From the NCBI RefSeq assembly GCF_014334135.1, contig NZ_CP060497.1, positions 4,092,001 through 4,156,000 of the forward strand: a stretch of DNA of 64,000 nt, in the 5' to 3' direction. Position 1 is the stretch's first letter. Every line of letters starts with the position of its first letter. The notes under the pieces were generated by a model. The model had not been told where the DNA came from and did not search any database. It saw only the letters and a program-made list of their open reading frames with translations. The stretch comes from Olivibacter sp. SDN3 (GTDB taxonomy: Bacteria > Bacteroidota > Bacteroidia > Sphingobacteriales > Sphingobacteriaceae). The position numbers were made by a program, and so were the translations under genes. Of the stretch, positions 8,639 through 17,828 are shown piece after piece.

Positions 8639-9838
8639 TTAGCTTGTTCTACCTGGATATGTTTCCAATCCCTTTTGAATACATATCAAAGCTTGTTTTA
8701 GATCTTCCTGACACAATACATAGGCCAGTCTCACCTGATCCAGGCCTTCACCACTTGTACTGTAAAAACCAGTCGCAGGGGCCATCATGACCGTTTTGTT
8801 TTCGTAAGCGAACGCTTCCAACATCCATTGGCAAAAATTATCGGCATCATCGATTGGTAGTTTCGCCACAACGTAAAATGCTCCTCTTGGTGTGGGGCAA
8901 TTTACGCCTGGGATGTTGTTTAATCCTGCAACCAGTAAATCACGCCTTTTTGAATATTCTGTAATAACGTTGTTGAAATAGCGTTTAGGTGTATCAATAG
9001 CAGCTTCTGCTGCAATCTGTGCAATAGCTGGTGGGCTTAATCTGGCTTGAGCAAATTTAAGAGAAGCTTCCAAAATTCTTTCATTTTTGGTTATTAAACA
9101 ACCTAATCGTGCACCGCACGCACTATATCTTTTAGATACCGTGTCGAATACTATGACATTTTCGTCTATTCCGTCTAAATGCATCGGCGATATAAACTTG
9201 TTACCATCGTAGCAGAATTCCCGATATGCCTCGTCGGAAAATAAATAGAGATCATGCTTTAAACAAAGCTCCTTTAACGCTTCCATTTCTTGCCGGGAGT
9301 AAAGGTAACCCGTAGGATTATTTGGATTGCATATGGCTATCGCTTTAGTTTTAGCATTGATTAATGTTTCGAAGGCGTCAATTTTCGGTAAGGCAAAACC
9401 ATCGTTAATAGTAGATAATATAGGTTTTATTTTAATATCGGCCATGCAGGCAAAACCGTTGTAATTGGCGTAGAAGGGCTCGGGTATTATAATTTCATCC
9501 CCTGGATTGAGACAAGTCTGCATGGCAATTGTTATTGCTTCGGACCCGCCATTGGTAACTATTATGTTTGAAGGGATGATATTATAATCTATATTATTAT
9601 AATAGGTGGCGAGCTTTTCCCGATAGCTTGGAGTACCTTCGGACGGAGTATAAGCCCATACTTTAAAGTCGATGTTTCTTACAGCATCTAACATAATTTC
9701 GGGCGTGGCGATATCTGGTTGACCAATATTTAGATGAAATACTTTTTTTCCATCTTTTTTTGCCTGCTCGGCGTAATGAGCTAGTTTTCTGATTGGGGAG
9801 GCAGGCATTCGCTTGCCTTTAATTGAAATGCTTGGCAT
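8639..9838 (-). CDS. Pyridoxal-phosphate-dependent aminotransferase, class I/II
   Basis: 399 residues, fold type I, resembling aspartate or broad amino acid aminotransferases. The PLP lysine is K236 (TVSKRYSACGARLG), with D202 and Y205 (FSDEAY), the NPNNPTG block (171-177) and an arginine that follows the lysine (R244). The N-terminal substrate-loop region is LNIGQPDIATP. Substrate cannot be fixed from sequence. It is a single gene with its own promoter-like element (9861-9892) and terminator. Confidence 0.9.
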   Translation of the reverse strand: MPSISIKGKRMPASPIRKLAHYAEQAKKDGKKVFHLNIGQPDIATPEIMLDAVRNIDFKVWAYTPSEGTPSYREKLATYYNNIDYNIIPSNIIVTNGGSEAITIAMQTCLNPGDEIIIPEPFYANYNGFACMADIKIKPILSTINDGFALPKIDAFETLINAKTKAIAICNPNNPTGYLYSRQEMEALKELCLKHDLYLFSDEAYREFCYDGNKFISPMHLDGIDENVIVFDTVSKRYSACGARLGCLITKNERILEASLKFAQARLSPPAIAQIAAEAAIDTPKRYFNNVITEYSKRRDLLVAGLNNIPGVNCPTPRGAFYVVAKLPIDDADNFCQWMLEAFAYENKTVMMAPATGFYSTSGEGLDQVRLAYVLCQEDLKQALICIQKGLETYPGRTS

Positions 9839-9860
9839 ATAAAATTATTGAATTTGGCTA

Positions 9861-9892
9861 CAAACTTAGATAAACTTGATTTGATATGCAAT
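9861..9892 (-). promoter_or_regulatory. Bacteroidota-type promoter of the aminotransferase gene
   Basis: The minus strand carries ATTG, 20 nt, then TAAGTTTG, matching the known Bacteroidota -33 (TTG/TTTG) and -7 (TAnnTTTG) elements. It ends 22 bp before the ATG. Confidence 0.55.
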
Positions 9893-9984
9893 TCTATAAG
9901 AAATAGCATTTTTTTGGTGACAATCCGACGTTTTAACATGCTAGAGTGTTAAAAGTTATAGCGGAAGATCAAAGAGCACACAGC

Positions 9985-10016
9985 AAAAAAAGGCCATATA
10001 CCAGATGACCTTTTTG
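9985..10016 (-). terminator. Terminator of the DUF1573 gene
   Basis: The minus strand forms a stem AAAAAGGTCAT / ATGGCCTTTTT with loop CTGGTAT, one wobble pair, and continues into a T-run. It lies about 20 bp after the stop at 10037. Confidence 0.7.
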
Positions 10017-10036
10017 TTCAAATTATAGTAAAAATA

Positions 10037-10417
10037 TTATTTCACAACTTCTCCTTTGATGTATAGTGATTTAAGAGGTGTTTTCGCATTTGAGCGTATC
10101 GTTACAGATTTGCTAAATGGTGCAGCCTGAGCAGCATTAAATGTGACGTTTATCGAGCCGGCCTCACCCGGTTTTACCGGAGCATTTGTGTATTTTGGTA
10201 CGGTGCATCCACAAGATGATTCTACTTTAGAGATGATCAATGGCTCTGTACCAACATTCGTAAATTTAAATTCATAGGAAACTGGTTTGCCTTGCGGAAT
10301 TTTTCCAAAATCGTACGTTTCTTTTTCAAATTTAAATTCAGCATTTCCATCTGCTTTTAGGGCTGTGAACGTTGCAAAAGCAACTAGTAGCGCAAAAATC
10401 GATAATACTTTTCTCAT
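10037..10417 (-). CDS. Secreted DUF1573-domain protein
   Basis: 126 residues: a signal peptide (about 1-22, MRKVLSIFALLVAFATFTALKA) and one immunoglobulin-like DUF1573 domain with FDFGKIPQGKP-type opening (here YDFGKIPQGKPVSYEFKFTN), the conserved SCGCTVP block and VTFNAAQAAPFSKSVTIRSN. Such proteins are abundant and exported in Bacteroidota, but their job is not established. The conserved Cys-Gly-Cys might bind metal or form a disulfide; that is inference. It is monocistronic. Confidence 0.85.
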   Translation of the reverse strand: MRKVLSIFALLVAFATFTALKADGNAEFKFEKETYDFGKIPQGKPVSYEFKFTNVGTEPLIISKVESSCGCTVPKYTNAPVKPGEAGSINVTFNAAQAAPFSKSVTIRSNAKTPLKSLYIKGEVVK

Positions 10418-10734
10418 TGTTAACTGTCAATTTAATGTATGTTATGGCATTCAATACCTAAACTGGCACAAAGTTACCAATAAAAGGCAATTATAATGCC
10501 AATATATCGGTAATTTATTTGTTTCCATTAAAGGTGTAGTAATTTCATATCGCGTTATCATGATGTTTTTTTCTGACTGACAATTAATTAGGGGTAAAGA
10601 TGAGAAAGGTAGGTGCGGGAAAATTTTGTTTGTTGTTTGCTTCCTATTTTGAAATAGCTTTACGGTTGCAATGGCCAATGCAGAATTTTATATAATTTTT
10701 TATTACTTTTGGATTTTAAGCTTAATACTGTCAC
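10418..10734. other. Intergenic region between divergent DUF1573 and E1 genes
   Basis: 317 bp with no coding signal. It holds a minus-strand TAACTTTG (10469-10476) 51 bp before the DUF1573 start and a plus-strand TACTTTTG (10704-10711) 23 bp before the E1 start; both fit the TAnnTTTG -7 element. I see no riboswitch-like fold. Confidence 0.5.
10704..10711 (+). promoter_or_regulatory. -7 promoter element of the E1 gene
   Basis: TACTTTTG matches TAnnTTTG and would place the transcript start near 10717, giving a short leader before the ATG at 10735. No convincing -33 element is seen. Confidence 0.4.
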
Positions 10735-13152
10735 ATGTCTGATACTAACTTGAAACATACCGATCCCATTGATGCATCTAAGTTGAGTTTTGATGATTTT
10801 AAGGCGATGGTGCTGAACGATTATCGCATTGTACGCGAGAGTAGGGAGGCTAGTGTAATAGGTAGAAAGGAAGCACTAACAGGTAAGGCTAAATTTGGAA
10901 TATTCGGTGATGGGAAAGAAGTGGCTCAGATAGCAATGGCGAAAGTGTTTAGGAAGGGGGATTGGAGATCTGGCTATTATAGAGACCAGACATTTGCTTT
11001 TGCAACGGGCATTTCTAATGTATATGAATTTTTCTCTCAGATGTATGCCCATCCGGATATTGAAGCCGAACCCGCATCTGGTGGAAGAATGATGAACGGA
11101 CACTTTGCCACTAGGGAATTGAATGATGATGGAAGTTGGGTAAATCAAATGGAACTAAAAAATTCATCTGCAGATATTTCGACTACAGGTGGGCAAATTC
11201 CACGTTTGTTAGGACTTGCACAGGCATCAAAAGTCTATCGTAAAAATAGCGATCTGGATTATTTAACACACTTTTCTAATAAAGGTAATGAAGTAGCTTT
11301 TGGTACCATAGGTAATGCTTCTACCTCGGAAGGGGTTTTTTTTGAAGCTTTTAATGCAGCTGGTGTATTACAAGTGCCGATGGCAATTTCTGTTTGGGAT
11401 GATGGTTACGGAATTTCGGTACCTTCTAAATACCAAACGACGAAGGAAGATATATCAGAGGTGTTGCGCGGTTTTCAACGGGATGAAAAGGGGGATGGTT
11501 ACGAAATTTTCAAAGTTAGGGGATGGGATTATCCTGGTCTTTGCGAAACATATGAGCAAGCTATACAAGTATGTAGAGAAGAGCATGTTCCTGTATTCAT
11601 TCATGTCACAGAAATGACGCAGCCGCAGGGACATTCTACTTCCGGCTCACATGAGCGGTATAAATCAAAAGAACGTTTAGCTTGGGAAGCAGAATATGAT
11701 TGTGTTGTTCAAATGCGTAAGTGGATATTAGAGTCCGCTATTGCTGACGAAGATCAGTTACTTGCAATAGAAGCTAAAGCAAAGGTTTTTGTAAAAGGGG
11801 AGCAGAAAAGAGCTTGGCGTGATTACGTTGAGGCCTTTAATAGGGAGAGTAAAGAAGCTGTAGAATTACTTCGTGCAATTGATCATGACGATGCAAAAAA
11901 GTTGGCTACAGAATTAGAAACTATTAAGGAGCCGAGTTTAAAGAATATATATAGTATTGTCCGTAAAGGAGTTCGAAAATTAAGATTTTATCTTAGCGAT
12001 GAGAAAAGCCTTCTTCTACAATGGTATAAAGCAAAAAAGGTAATCAACTATGAACGATATAACTCAATGTTGTTTACAAATTCCGCGGAATCTCCTTCAT
12101 TGGTTAAAGAAGTGCCCGTTCACTATGATAGTGACGCAAGGTTAGTTGATGGGCGAGAGGTCTTAAATGCGTGTTTCTCCGCTAATTTTGAGCGTGAGCC
12201 AAGGCTGTTGGCGTTTGGAGAAGATGTAGGCGCTATTGGAGATGTAAACCAAGGTTTTGCGGGATTACAGGCTAAATTTGGTGAACACAGGATTTTTGAT
12301 ACCGGTATTCGAGAATCTGCTATCATTGGCCAAGGCGTCGGAATGGCTTTGAGAGGATTAAAGCCCATTGCCGAAATTCAGTATTTGGATTACCTTTTGT
12401 ATGGATTAACAGTTTTGAGTGACGACTTGGCATGCTTGAGTTACCGAACAAAAGGAGGGCAGAAAGCACCATTAATTGTGAGAACTAGAGGGCATCGTTT
12501 AGAAGGTATCTGGCATTCTGGTTCTCCTATGGCTATGATTCTTGGTTCCTTGCGTGGAATGCACATCTGTGTTCCGCGAAATATGACGCAAGCGGCAGGA
12601 ATGTATAACACCCTTATAAGATCTGATGAGCCGGCTTTGATAATTGAATGCTTAAATGGTTACCGTTTAAAGGAACGCATGCCTTCTAATGTGGGAGAAT
12701 TTACAGTGTCATTAGGTAAAGCCGAAATATTGAGGGAAGGGAGCGATATTACGGTGGTTTCTTATGGTTCCACATTAAGGTTAGTACAAGAGGCGGCGCT
12801 GGAGCTGGAACAACTCGGTGTTTTTATTGAGATTATTGACGCTCAAACGTTACAGCCTTTCGATGAGGGACATATCTGTGCGGCATCTCTGAATAAAACG
12901 AATAAATTGTTGGTTGTAGATGAAGATGTTCCTGGTGGAGCATCAGCGTTTATTCTTCAGCATATATTAGAGGAGCAAGGAGGATATTTTAGCTTAGATG
13001 GTCAACCAAAGACGTTATCAGCAAAGGCCCACCGACCACCTTACGGCTCCGATGGTGATTATTTCACTAAACCTTCGGTTGATGATATTATCGAAATCAC
13101 TTATAAAATGATGCACGAGTTTAACCCGATAAAATTTCCAGCATTATACTGA
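10735..13152 (+). CDS. Fused E1 alpha/beta subunit of a 2-oxo acid dehydrogenase
   Basis: 805 residues joining both E1 chains. The alpha part (about 20-440) has the thiamine diphosphate region GNASTSEG (193-200) through DDGYGISVP (222-230); the beta part (from about VDGREVLNACF) has LAFGEDVG, FDTGIRESAIIGQGVGMAL and IQYLDYLLYG and ends with the transketolase C-terminal fold. It decarboxylates a 2-oxo acid (pyruvate or branched-chain) and passes the acyl group to an E2. Fusion of the chains is common in Bacteroidota. E2 and E3 are not in this window, so the substrate is open. It is monocistronic. Confidence 0.9.
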   Translation: MSDTNLKHTDPIDASKLSFDDFKAMVLNDYRIVRESREASVIGRKEALTGKAKFGIFGDGKEVAQIAMAKVFRKGDWRSGYYRDQTFAFATGISNVYEFFSQMYAHPDIEAEPASGGRMMNGHFATRELNDDGSWVNQMELKNSSADISTTGGQIPRLLGLAQASKVYRKNSDLDYLTHFSNKGNEVAFGTIGNASTSEGVFFEAFNAAGVLQVPMAISVWDDGYGISVPSKYQTTKEDISEVLRGFQRDEKGDGYEIFKVRGWDYPGLCETYEQAIQVCREEHVPVFIHVTEMTQPQGHSTSGSHERYKSKERLAWEAEYDCVVQMRKWILESAIADEDQLLAIEAKAKVFVKGEQKRAWRDYVEAFNRESKEAVELLRAIDHDDAKKLATELETIKEPSLKNIYSIVRKGVRKLRFYLSDEKSLLLQWYKAKKVINYERYNSMLFTNSAESPSLVKEVPVHYDSDARLVDGREVLNACFSANFEREPRLLAFGEDVGAIGDVNQGFAGLQAKFGEHRIFDTGIRESAIIGQGVGMALRGLKPIAEIQYLDYLLYGLTVLSDDLACLSYRTKGGQKAPLIVRTRGHRLEGIWHSGSPMAMILGSLRGMHICVPRNMTQAAGMYNTLIRSDEPALIIECLNGYRLKERMPSNVGEFTVSLGKAEILREGSDITVVSYGSTLRLVQEAALELEQLGVFIEIIDAQTLQPFDEGHICAASLNKTNKLLVVDEDVPGGASAFILQHILEEQGGYFSLDGQPKTLSAKAHRPPYGSDGDYFTKPSVDDIIEITYKMMHEFNPIKFPALY

Positions 13153-13170
13153 CATAAAAAATTATAGAAG

Positions 13171-13203
13171 AGGCTAAGCAATTTGTAAAATAATGCTTAG
13201 CCT
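13171..13203. terminator. Hairpin between convergent E1 and aroC genes
   Basis: AGGCTAAGCA (13171-13180) and TGCTTAGCCT (13194-13203) form a perfect 10-bp stem. There is no clear T-run, so termination strength is uncertain. Confidence 0.5.
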
Positions 13204-13251
13204 ATATAGGAAAAATGCGCTTCTTACATGATTGGAATAATTGCAAATTGG

Positions 13252-14358
13252 TTATTTTGATTCGCGACTAACACTTAAATTCCGGAGATAGTGGTCTGTA
13301 ATAACTAAGGCTGCCATTGCCTCGACAATTGCTACGGCCCTTGGGACTACACAGGGATCATGACGACCTTTACCTGCTATTTGGGTTTCTTGACCTTTAA
13401 TATCGACAGTGCTTTGTGCTCTCATAATAGTAGCTACAGGTTTAAAAGCTACGCGGAAATTAATATCCATACCATTAGAAATACCGCCTTGTATACCCCC
13501 TGAAAAATTTGTACGTGTTTTGATGGTTTTATCGTCTTTATCTTCACTTACAAAAATGTCGTTATGTTCAGATCCACGCATTTTTGCCCCTGAAAACCCG
13601 GATCCATATTCAAAGCCGTGTACTGCATTAATGCTTAGCATGGCTTTTCCTAGATCAGCATGCAATCGATCAAATACCGGTTCTCCCAAACCAACAGGTA
13701 TTCCCTTAATGATGGCGCTAACGATTCCGCCTACGGTGTCTCCCTCTTTTCTGATAGACTCAATAAAAGCAATCATCTGGTTTGCGGTGGCAGGGTCTGC
13801 ACAACGTACAATGTTTTTTTCTCTGATAGCTAATAATTGTTCAATAGGAGCTTCTCCTAAATTTGGCGCTTGGATGTTACCTACAGCTGATACATGAGCA
13901 AACAATTCGATGCCAAGTTTTTTTAAATAACTTTTTGCTATAGCACCAGCGGCTACTCGAGCGGCAGTTTCTCTCGCAGATGAGCGCCCCCCCCCTCGAT
14001 AATCCCGAATACCATATTTCACTTGATAGGTATAGTCGGCATGAGAGGGTCTATACTTATCTTGTATATGGGAGTAGTCTTTAGACCGCTGATCTTCATT
14101 TGGAATAAGCATCGCCAGTGGCGTACCAGTTGTTTTTCCCTCGAATACCCCGGAGAGGATTTGCACAGTATCGCTTTCTCTACGTTGTGTGGTTATTTTT
14201 GATTGCCCAGGTTTGCGCTTATCAAGCTCAGATTGAATAAAATCGATGTCAATATCGATATTTGGTGGACATCCGTCAATAATTACACCAATGGCTTTTC
14301 CGTGAGATTCGCCAAAAGTTGTAATCCGGAAAGTTTGTCCAAATGAATTTCCTGCCAT
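13252..14358 (-). CDS. aroC: Chorismate synthase
   Basis: Last step of the shikimate pathway: converts EPSP to chorismate with reduced FMN. 368 residues, normal length. Conserved blocks are the N-terminal [58 protein letters not shown] and RGSEHNDIF. It is last in the four-gene aromatic operon, 48 bp after aroA. A hairpin at 13171-13203 follows. Control should come from the Phe/Tyr attenuator upstream of pheA. Confidence 0.97.
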   Translation of the reverse strand: MAGNSFGQTFRITTFGESHGKAIGVIIDGCPPNIDIDIDFIQSELDKRKPGQSKITTQRRESDTVQILSGVFEGKTTGTPLAMLIPNEDQRSKDYSHIQDKYRPSHADYTYQVKYGIRDYRGGGRSSARETAARVAAGAIAKSYLKKLGIELFAHVSAVGNIQAPNLGEAPIEQLLAIREKNIVRCADPATANQMIAFIESIRKEGDTVGGIVSAIIKGIPVGLGEPVFDRLHADLGKAMLSINAVHGFEYGSGFSGAKMRGSEHNDIFVSEDKDDKTIKTRTNFSGGIQGGISNGMDINFRVAFKPVATIMRAQSTVDIKGQETQIAGKGRHDPCVVPRAVAIVEAMAALVITDHYLRNLSVSRESK

Positions 14359-14406
14359 TTCTTTTTTATAATTTACTAAATAATAAAAGCCCTTTCTCGA
14401 TTCTAC

Positions 14407-15663
14407 TTAAGAATCGACCGTGAAACCAATTTGTTTCAGGTGTTCCCAAAATGCAGGGTATGATTTTCCGACCACTGCCGGGTCATTAACGGTCAATTTA
14501 TCGAATACCATTGCTAAAGGAGCGAAAGCCATGGCCATTCTATGATCTTCATATGTATCAATGACGATATTTTGTGGCGCAATCTTATCATCAGTATTTA
14601 AGTGATAAACATTACCTTCTTCTAAAAGCGTAACTCGAAATTTGGCCAACTCATTTTGTAACGCTTTAATACGGTCTGTTTCTTTAATTTTTAAGGTCTC
14701 AAGACCAGTAAAACTAGCATTATACCCCAAGGCTGCACAACAAACAATCACCGTCTGGGCTAAATCTGGGCATTCCTTAAAATCGAATATGTTTAAACGC
14801 TCATTAGGCGTAGCCGTTTTTTCAATCTTTAACCCGTTTTGATCAAAGGTAGAAACTACGCCGAAGTTGGTCATAATCTCCTGGATCGCACTATCGCCTT
14901 GTAAACTGTTTTTTTTAAGGTGTGGAAGGAATATTGAACTATCAATGGGCGAAAGAGCTATAATAGTATACCAATATGAGGCGGCGCTCCAATCGGGTTC
15001 GATAGTAAGAACTGATTCCATTACCTTTTGTGGTTCAATAGCGATTATGTTTTTATGCCACTTATATTTTATGCCGGTTTCCTCCAACATACTTAAGGTC
15101 ATTTCTACATAGGGCCTTGAAGTCAAGTCGCTAGTAATATGAATGCTTAAGCCATGAGGAAGGAAAGGAGCGATTAATAAAAGAGCTGACAGGTACTGGC
15201 TGCTTACATCCCCCTTAATATTAACCTGCTCTTCCGTTTGGAGAATATTCCCAGATATTTGGAGTGGCGGATAACCTTCTTGTTCTACATATTGAATAGT
15301 CGCGCCTATTGTCCGTAATGCATCGACCAGAACGCCTAAAGGTCGTTGCTTCATCCGATCAGACCCTGTAAGTATAAACTCCCCATCTACAAAGGATAGA
15401 TAGGCTGTCAAGAAACGCATTGCCGTTCCAGCAGGCCCTATATCTATCGTTGTGACTGGATCCTTTTTGTCTTTAGCTACTTTTATTGCCTTGCTTAGGG
15501 TGATGGTGTCGTCCGCATTTGACAAATTGTTAATACGGACTTTACCATTAGTCAATGCGCTTAAAATGAGCGCGCGGTTGCTTTCGCTTTTAGACCCGGT
15601 TAGCTGCACCGTTCCTTTTATTATCCCTCCTGGGTGGGTTAGTTGCAATTTTTCCGTATTCAT
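14407..15663 (-). CDS. aroA: 3-phosphoshikimate 1-carboxyvinyltransferase (EPSP synthase)
   Basis: Joins phosphoenolpyruvate to shikimate-3-phosphate. 418 residues. Visible blocks are GSKSESNRALILSAL near the N-terminus, the PEP-binding GPAGTAMRFLTAYLS and RMKQRPLGVLVDALRTIGA, and ETDRIKALQNELAKF and YEDHRMAMAFAPLA in the second domain. It begins at the base next to the stop codon of the DAHP synthase gene, so the two are surely co-transcribed and probably translationally coupled. Confidence 0.96.
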   Translation of the reverse strand: MNTEKLQLTHPGGIIKGTVQLTGSKSESNRALILSALTNGKVRINNLSNADDTITLSKAIKVAKDKKDPVTTIDIGPAGTAMRFLTAYLSFVDGEFILTGSDRMKQRPLGVLVDALRTIGATIQYVEQEGYPPLQISGNILQTEEQVNIKGDVSSQYLSALLLIAPFLPHGLSIHITSDLTSRPYVEMTLSMLEETGIKYKWHKNIIAIEPQKVMESVLTIEPDWSAASYWYTIIALSPIDSSIFLPHLKKNSLQGDSAIQEIMTNFGVVSTFDQNGLKIEKTATPNERLNIFDFKECPDLAQTVIVCCAALGYNASFTGLETLKIKETDRIKALQNELAKFRVTLLEEGNVYHLNTDDKIAPQNIVIDTYEDHRMAMAFAPLAMVFDKLTVNDPAVVGKSYPAFWEHLKQIGFTVDS

Positions 15664-16770
15664 TTAAGCCTCCACAGCTGGTTTGGCATTCATGATTTGA
15701 TTTTGCTTACGAATTGACTCTCCGTGAATGAGTTCCAACAATTTTACGGTAAAGTCCTTTTCTAAGTTCAAAGCTTTTGCAAAATTGCTTCGTTTTTCAA
15801 TAATCTCCTCCCATCGGTTTACCTGAAGGATAGTTACATTATTATCTCGTTTGTACTCACCGATCTTTTCAACTACTTTCATCCGATCAGCAACCTTTTT
15901 TATTATTTGGTCGTCTAACCCGTCTATTTCTTTACGAAGCTCTGCGAGTTTATCTTCAAATACCGGATTGTTTGATTCTGCCTTTCTCAGTGAAAGGTTG
16001 TTCAATATCTCCGCTAAAGAAGCAGGAGTAACTTGTTGTTTAGCATCGGTCCATGCTACAGAAGGATCAATATGTGATTCAATAATAAAACCTTGCATGT
16101 CCAGATCCACAGCTTTTTGCGCAACGTATGGTATCAGTTCGCGGGTTCCACAGATATGACTGGGATCGTTAATAATAGGGAGTTCAGGAGCAACAGTTTT
16201 TAACTGAATAGCAAGATCCCACATAGGTTCGTTACGAAAAGCAGTCTTTTCATAAGAAGAGAAGCCTCGGTGGATTGCACCTAATTTTTTAATACCTGCC
16301 CTGTTGATTCTTTCTAGTGCTCCTATCCACAGAGATAGATCGGGATTTACAGGGTTTTTCACTAAAACAGGAACATCTACGCCTTTCAGTGCATCGGCTA
16401 TCTCCTGCACAGTAAATGGATTAGCTGTTGATCGTGCACCCACCCACAAAATATCTACGCCTGCTGCCAAAGCTTCTTCTACATGTTTCGCAGTAGCGAC
16501 CTCAGTTGCCGTTGGCAATCCTGTTTCTTCTTTTGCCCGTTTTAGCCATTCCAAACCAATACTTCCAATCCCTTCAAATTCACCTGGACGCGTGCGAGGT
16601 TTCCAAATGCCCGCACGAAGCACCGATACTTTACCTGTAGCGGCTAGCAGATGTGCTGTTGCCACTAATTGTTCTTCGGTCTCCGCACTACATGGTCCGG
16701 AGATTACCAATGGTTCTTTGCCTGTTGCTGACCAAGAGCTTAAAGGCACGATGTCTAAATTTAGTTTCAT
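15664..16770 (-). CDS. Bifunctional DAHP synthase / chorismate mutase
   Basis: 368 residues. The N-terminal domain (about 1-260) is a type I-beta DAHP synthase, with ISGPCSAETEEQL, GIWKPRTRPG, KNPVNPDLSLWIGALERI and NDPSHICGTR; it makes DAHP from PEP and erythrose-4-phosphate. The C-terminal domain (about 270-360) is an AroQ-type chorismate mutase, with LRKEIDGLDDQIIKKVADRM and KIGEYKRDNN, giving prephenate. Combining the first committed step with the branch-point mutase is known in Bacteroidota and gives allosteric control by prephenate. The next gene upstream, pheA, uses that prephenate. Confidence 0.95.
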   Translation of the reverse strand: MKLNLDIVPLSSWSATGKEPLVISGPCSAETEEQLVATAHLLAATGKVSVLRAGIWKPRTRPGEFEGIGSIGLEWLKRAKEETGLPTATEVATAKHVEEALAAGVDILWVGARSTANPFTVQEIADALKGVDVPVLVKNPVNPDLSLWIGALERINRAGIKKLGAIHRGFSSYEKTAFRNEPMWDLAIQLKTVAPELPIINDPSHICGTRELIPYVAQKAVDLDMQGFIIESHIDPSVAWTDAKQQVTPASLAEILNNLSLRKAESNNPVFEDKLAELRKEIDGLDDQIIKKVADRMKVVEKIGEYKRDNNVTILQVNRWEEIIEKRSNFAKALNLEKDFTVKLLELIHGESIRKQNQIMNAKPAVEA

Positions 16771-16812
16771 TTTGTTACTGTTTATTGATTTTCCGTTTTT
16801 ATTATTCTTTGC

Positions 16813-17640
16813 TTAAACTTTATCATTCTTCACGTACTCACCGAGTATATTGAAATTTATAGTATGCTTGAGTGTTTTTCTTATGGCAGCATCATAGTTA
16901 TTCTGTTTCTTCCACTCAATGTCTACATAGAAGTCATATTCATTTTTTTTCCCTAATACGGGCATTGATTGGATTTTACTCATATTTATCTGTTCTTCTG
17001 AGAAGAACGTGAGTACTCTAGCTAGCGAGCCAATGCTGTTGTCTGTTTGAAACAACAGTGTTGCCTTATTGGCTTTTGGATTCTCACTTTTTTCGTTTGA
17101 TAAAATTAGGAAGCGCGTATAATTTTTCTTGTTGGTTTCTATCCTTCTTTCTAAAACTTCCAAATTATACAGTTTTGCAGCTAATGCATTGGCAACTGCA
17201 GCAGTATCGGTTAACTTGTTATCAGCTATTTTTTTCGCGCAGGATGCAGTATCCATTCCCTCAGTTATTTTTAATAACGGATGTTCTTCAAGGTAGTCAG
17301 CACACTGTCGTAAAGCGATGGGGTGAGACTCGACATTTCGTATTTGACTCATTTTTACTCCCGGAAAAGCGAGCAGGTGTAGTTGAATGCTAAGGTAAAC
17401 TTCTCCTATGATCGGAAAATGATAATCATGGAGGAGTGAATAATTTGGCAAAAGACTGCCAGCAATAGAATTTTCTATGGCCATTACTACATAGTCGGCT
17501 TCCTGTTTCTTAAGCGCCTCACAAGTGTGTTTAAATGTTTCACACTCGATTGTTTCTATGTTATGTCCGAAATATTTAAATGCTGCTTCTTCGTGAAAAG
17601 AAGCACGTGTCCCTTGAATAGCTACTTTAATTTTACTCAT
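16813..17640 (-). CDS. pheA: Prephenate dehydratase
   Basis: Converts prephenate to phenylpyruvate. The start is the ATG at 17640 (MSKIKVAIQG, 275 residues); a TTG four codons earlier falls in the attenuator T-run and is unlikely. The catalytic domain covers about 1-180, with IAIENSIAGSLLPNYSLL-type sequence and the NYTRFLIL motif; an ACT domain (about 190-270, TLLFQTDNSIGSLARVLTFF) gives feedback inhibition by phenylalanine. No chorismate mutase domain is fused, since that activity is in the next gene. First structural gene of the operon; no tyrA is present here. Confidence 0.96.
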   Translation of the reverse strand: MSKIKVAIQGTRASFHEEAAFKYFGHNIETIECETFKHTCEALKKQEADYVVMAIENSIAGSLLPNYSLLHDYHFPIIGEVYLSIQLHLLAFPGVKMSQIRNVESHPIALRQCADYLEEHPLLKITEGMDTASCAKKIADNKLTDTAAVANALAAKLYNLEVLERRIETNKKNYTRFLILSNEKSENPKANKATLLFQTDNSIGSLARVLTFFSEEQINMSKIQSMPVLGKKNEYDFYVDIEWKKQNNYDAAIRKTLKHTINFNILGEYVKNDKV

Positions 17641-17650
17641 TTTATTGTTC

Positions 17651-17686
17651 AAAAAAAAAGTCCCGGCTGTTTACCGGGACTTTTTT
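17651..17686 (-). terminator. Attenuator terminator in front of pheA
   Basis: On the minus strand GTCCCGG (17680-17674) pairs with CCGGGAC (17666-17660), extended by AAAAAA/TTTTTT and followed by nine Ts. It ends only about 10 nt before the pheA ATG. The 5' arm can instead pair with GCCGGGATT at the end of the leader frame (17723-17715), which would prevent termination. Confidence 0.9.
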
Positions 17687-17712
17687 ATACATTAATGTTT
17701 TATATATGCATA

Positions 17713-17778
17713 TTAATCCCGGCTTTTACTGCTAAAGTAAAAGTAGCCAAAGAACCAATATGCTGTAGTGTATTTCAT
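17713..17778 (-). CDS. Phe/Tyr-rich leader peptide of the aromatic operon
   Basis: A 21-codon frame starting ATG at 17778 and ending TAA at 17715-17713. The first 15 residues are MKYTTAYWFFGYFYF: four Phe, four Tyr and one Trp, followed by six ordinary residues. An AAGGA sits just before the start and a promoter 19 nt upstream. The Tyr-Phe-Tyr-Phe codons (12-15) are themselves arm 1 of an RNA stem (CTTTTACT, 17743-17736) that pairs with AGTAAAAG (17730-17723). A ribosome stalled there would free the antiterminator. This is the layout of PheL-type attenuation leaders. It is too short for ordinary gene finding. Confidence 0.88.
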   Translation of the reverse strand: MKYTTAYWFFGYFYFSSKSRD

Positions 17779-17796
17779 TATTCCTTTTTGTTTCCG

Positions 17797-17828
17797 CAAA
17801 TATATATAACAATTATTAAGAAACAAGA
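17797..17828 (-). promoter_or_regulatory. Promoter of the leader-pheA-aro operon
   Basis: The minus strand reads TCTTG (17828-17824), 19 nt, TATATTTG (17804-17797). This matches -33 and -7 elements of Bacteroidota promoters at standard spacing and puts the transcript start about 12-14 nt before the leader ATG. Confidence 0.65.

Noticed and set aside
13409-13897. A 162-codon plus-strand open frame inside aroC.
   Set aside because: It lies fully opposite a certain conserved gene and has no recognisable protein character.
17641-17652. TTG at 17652 as the start of pheA.
   Set aside because: It falls directly after the terminator T-run; the ATG at 17640 gives the normal family N-terminus.
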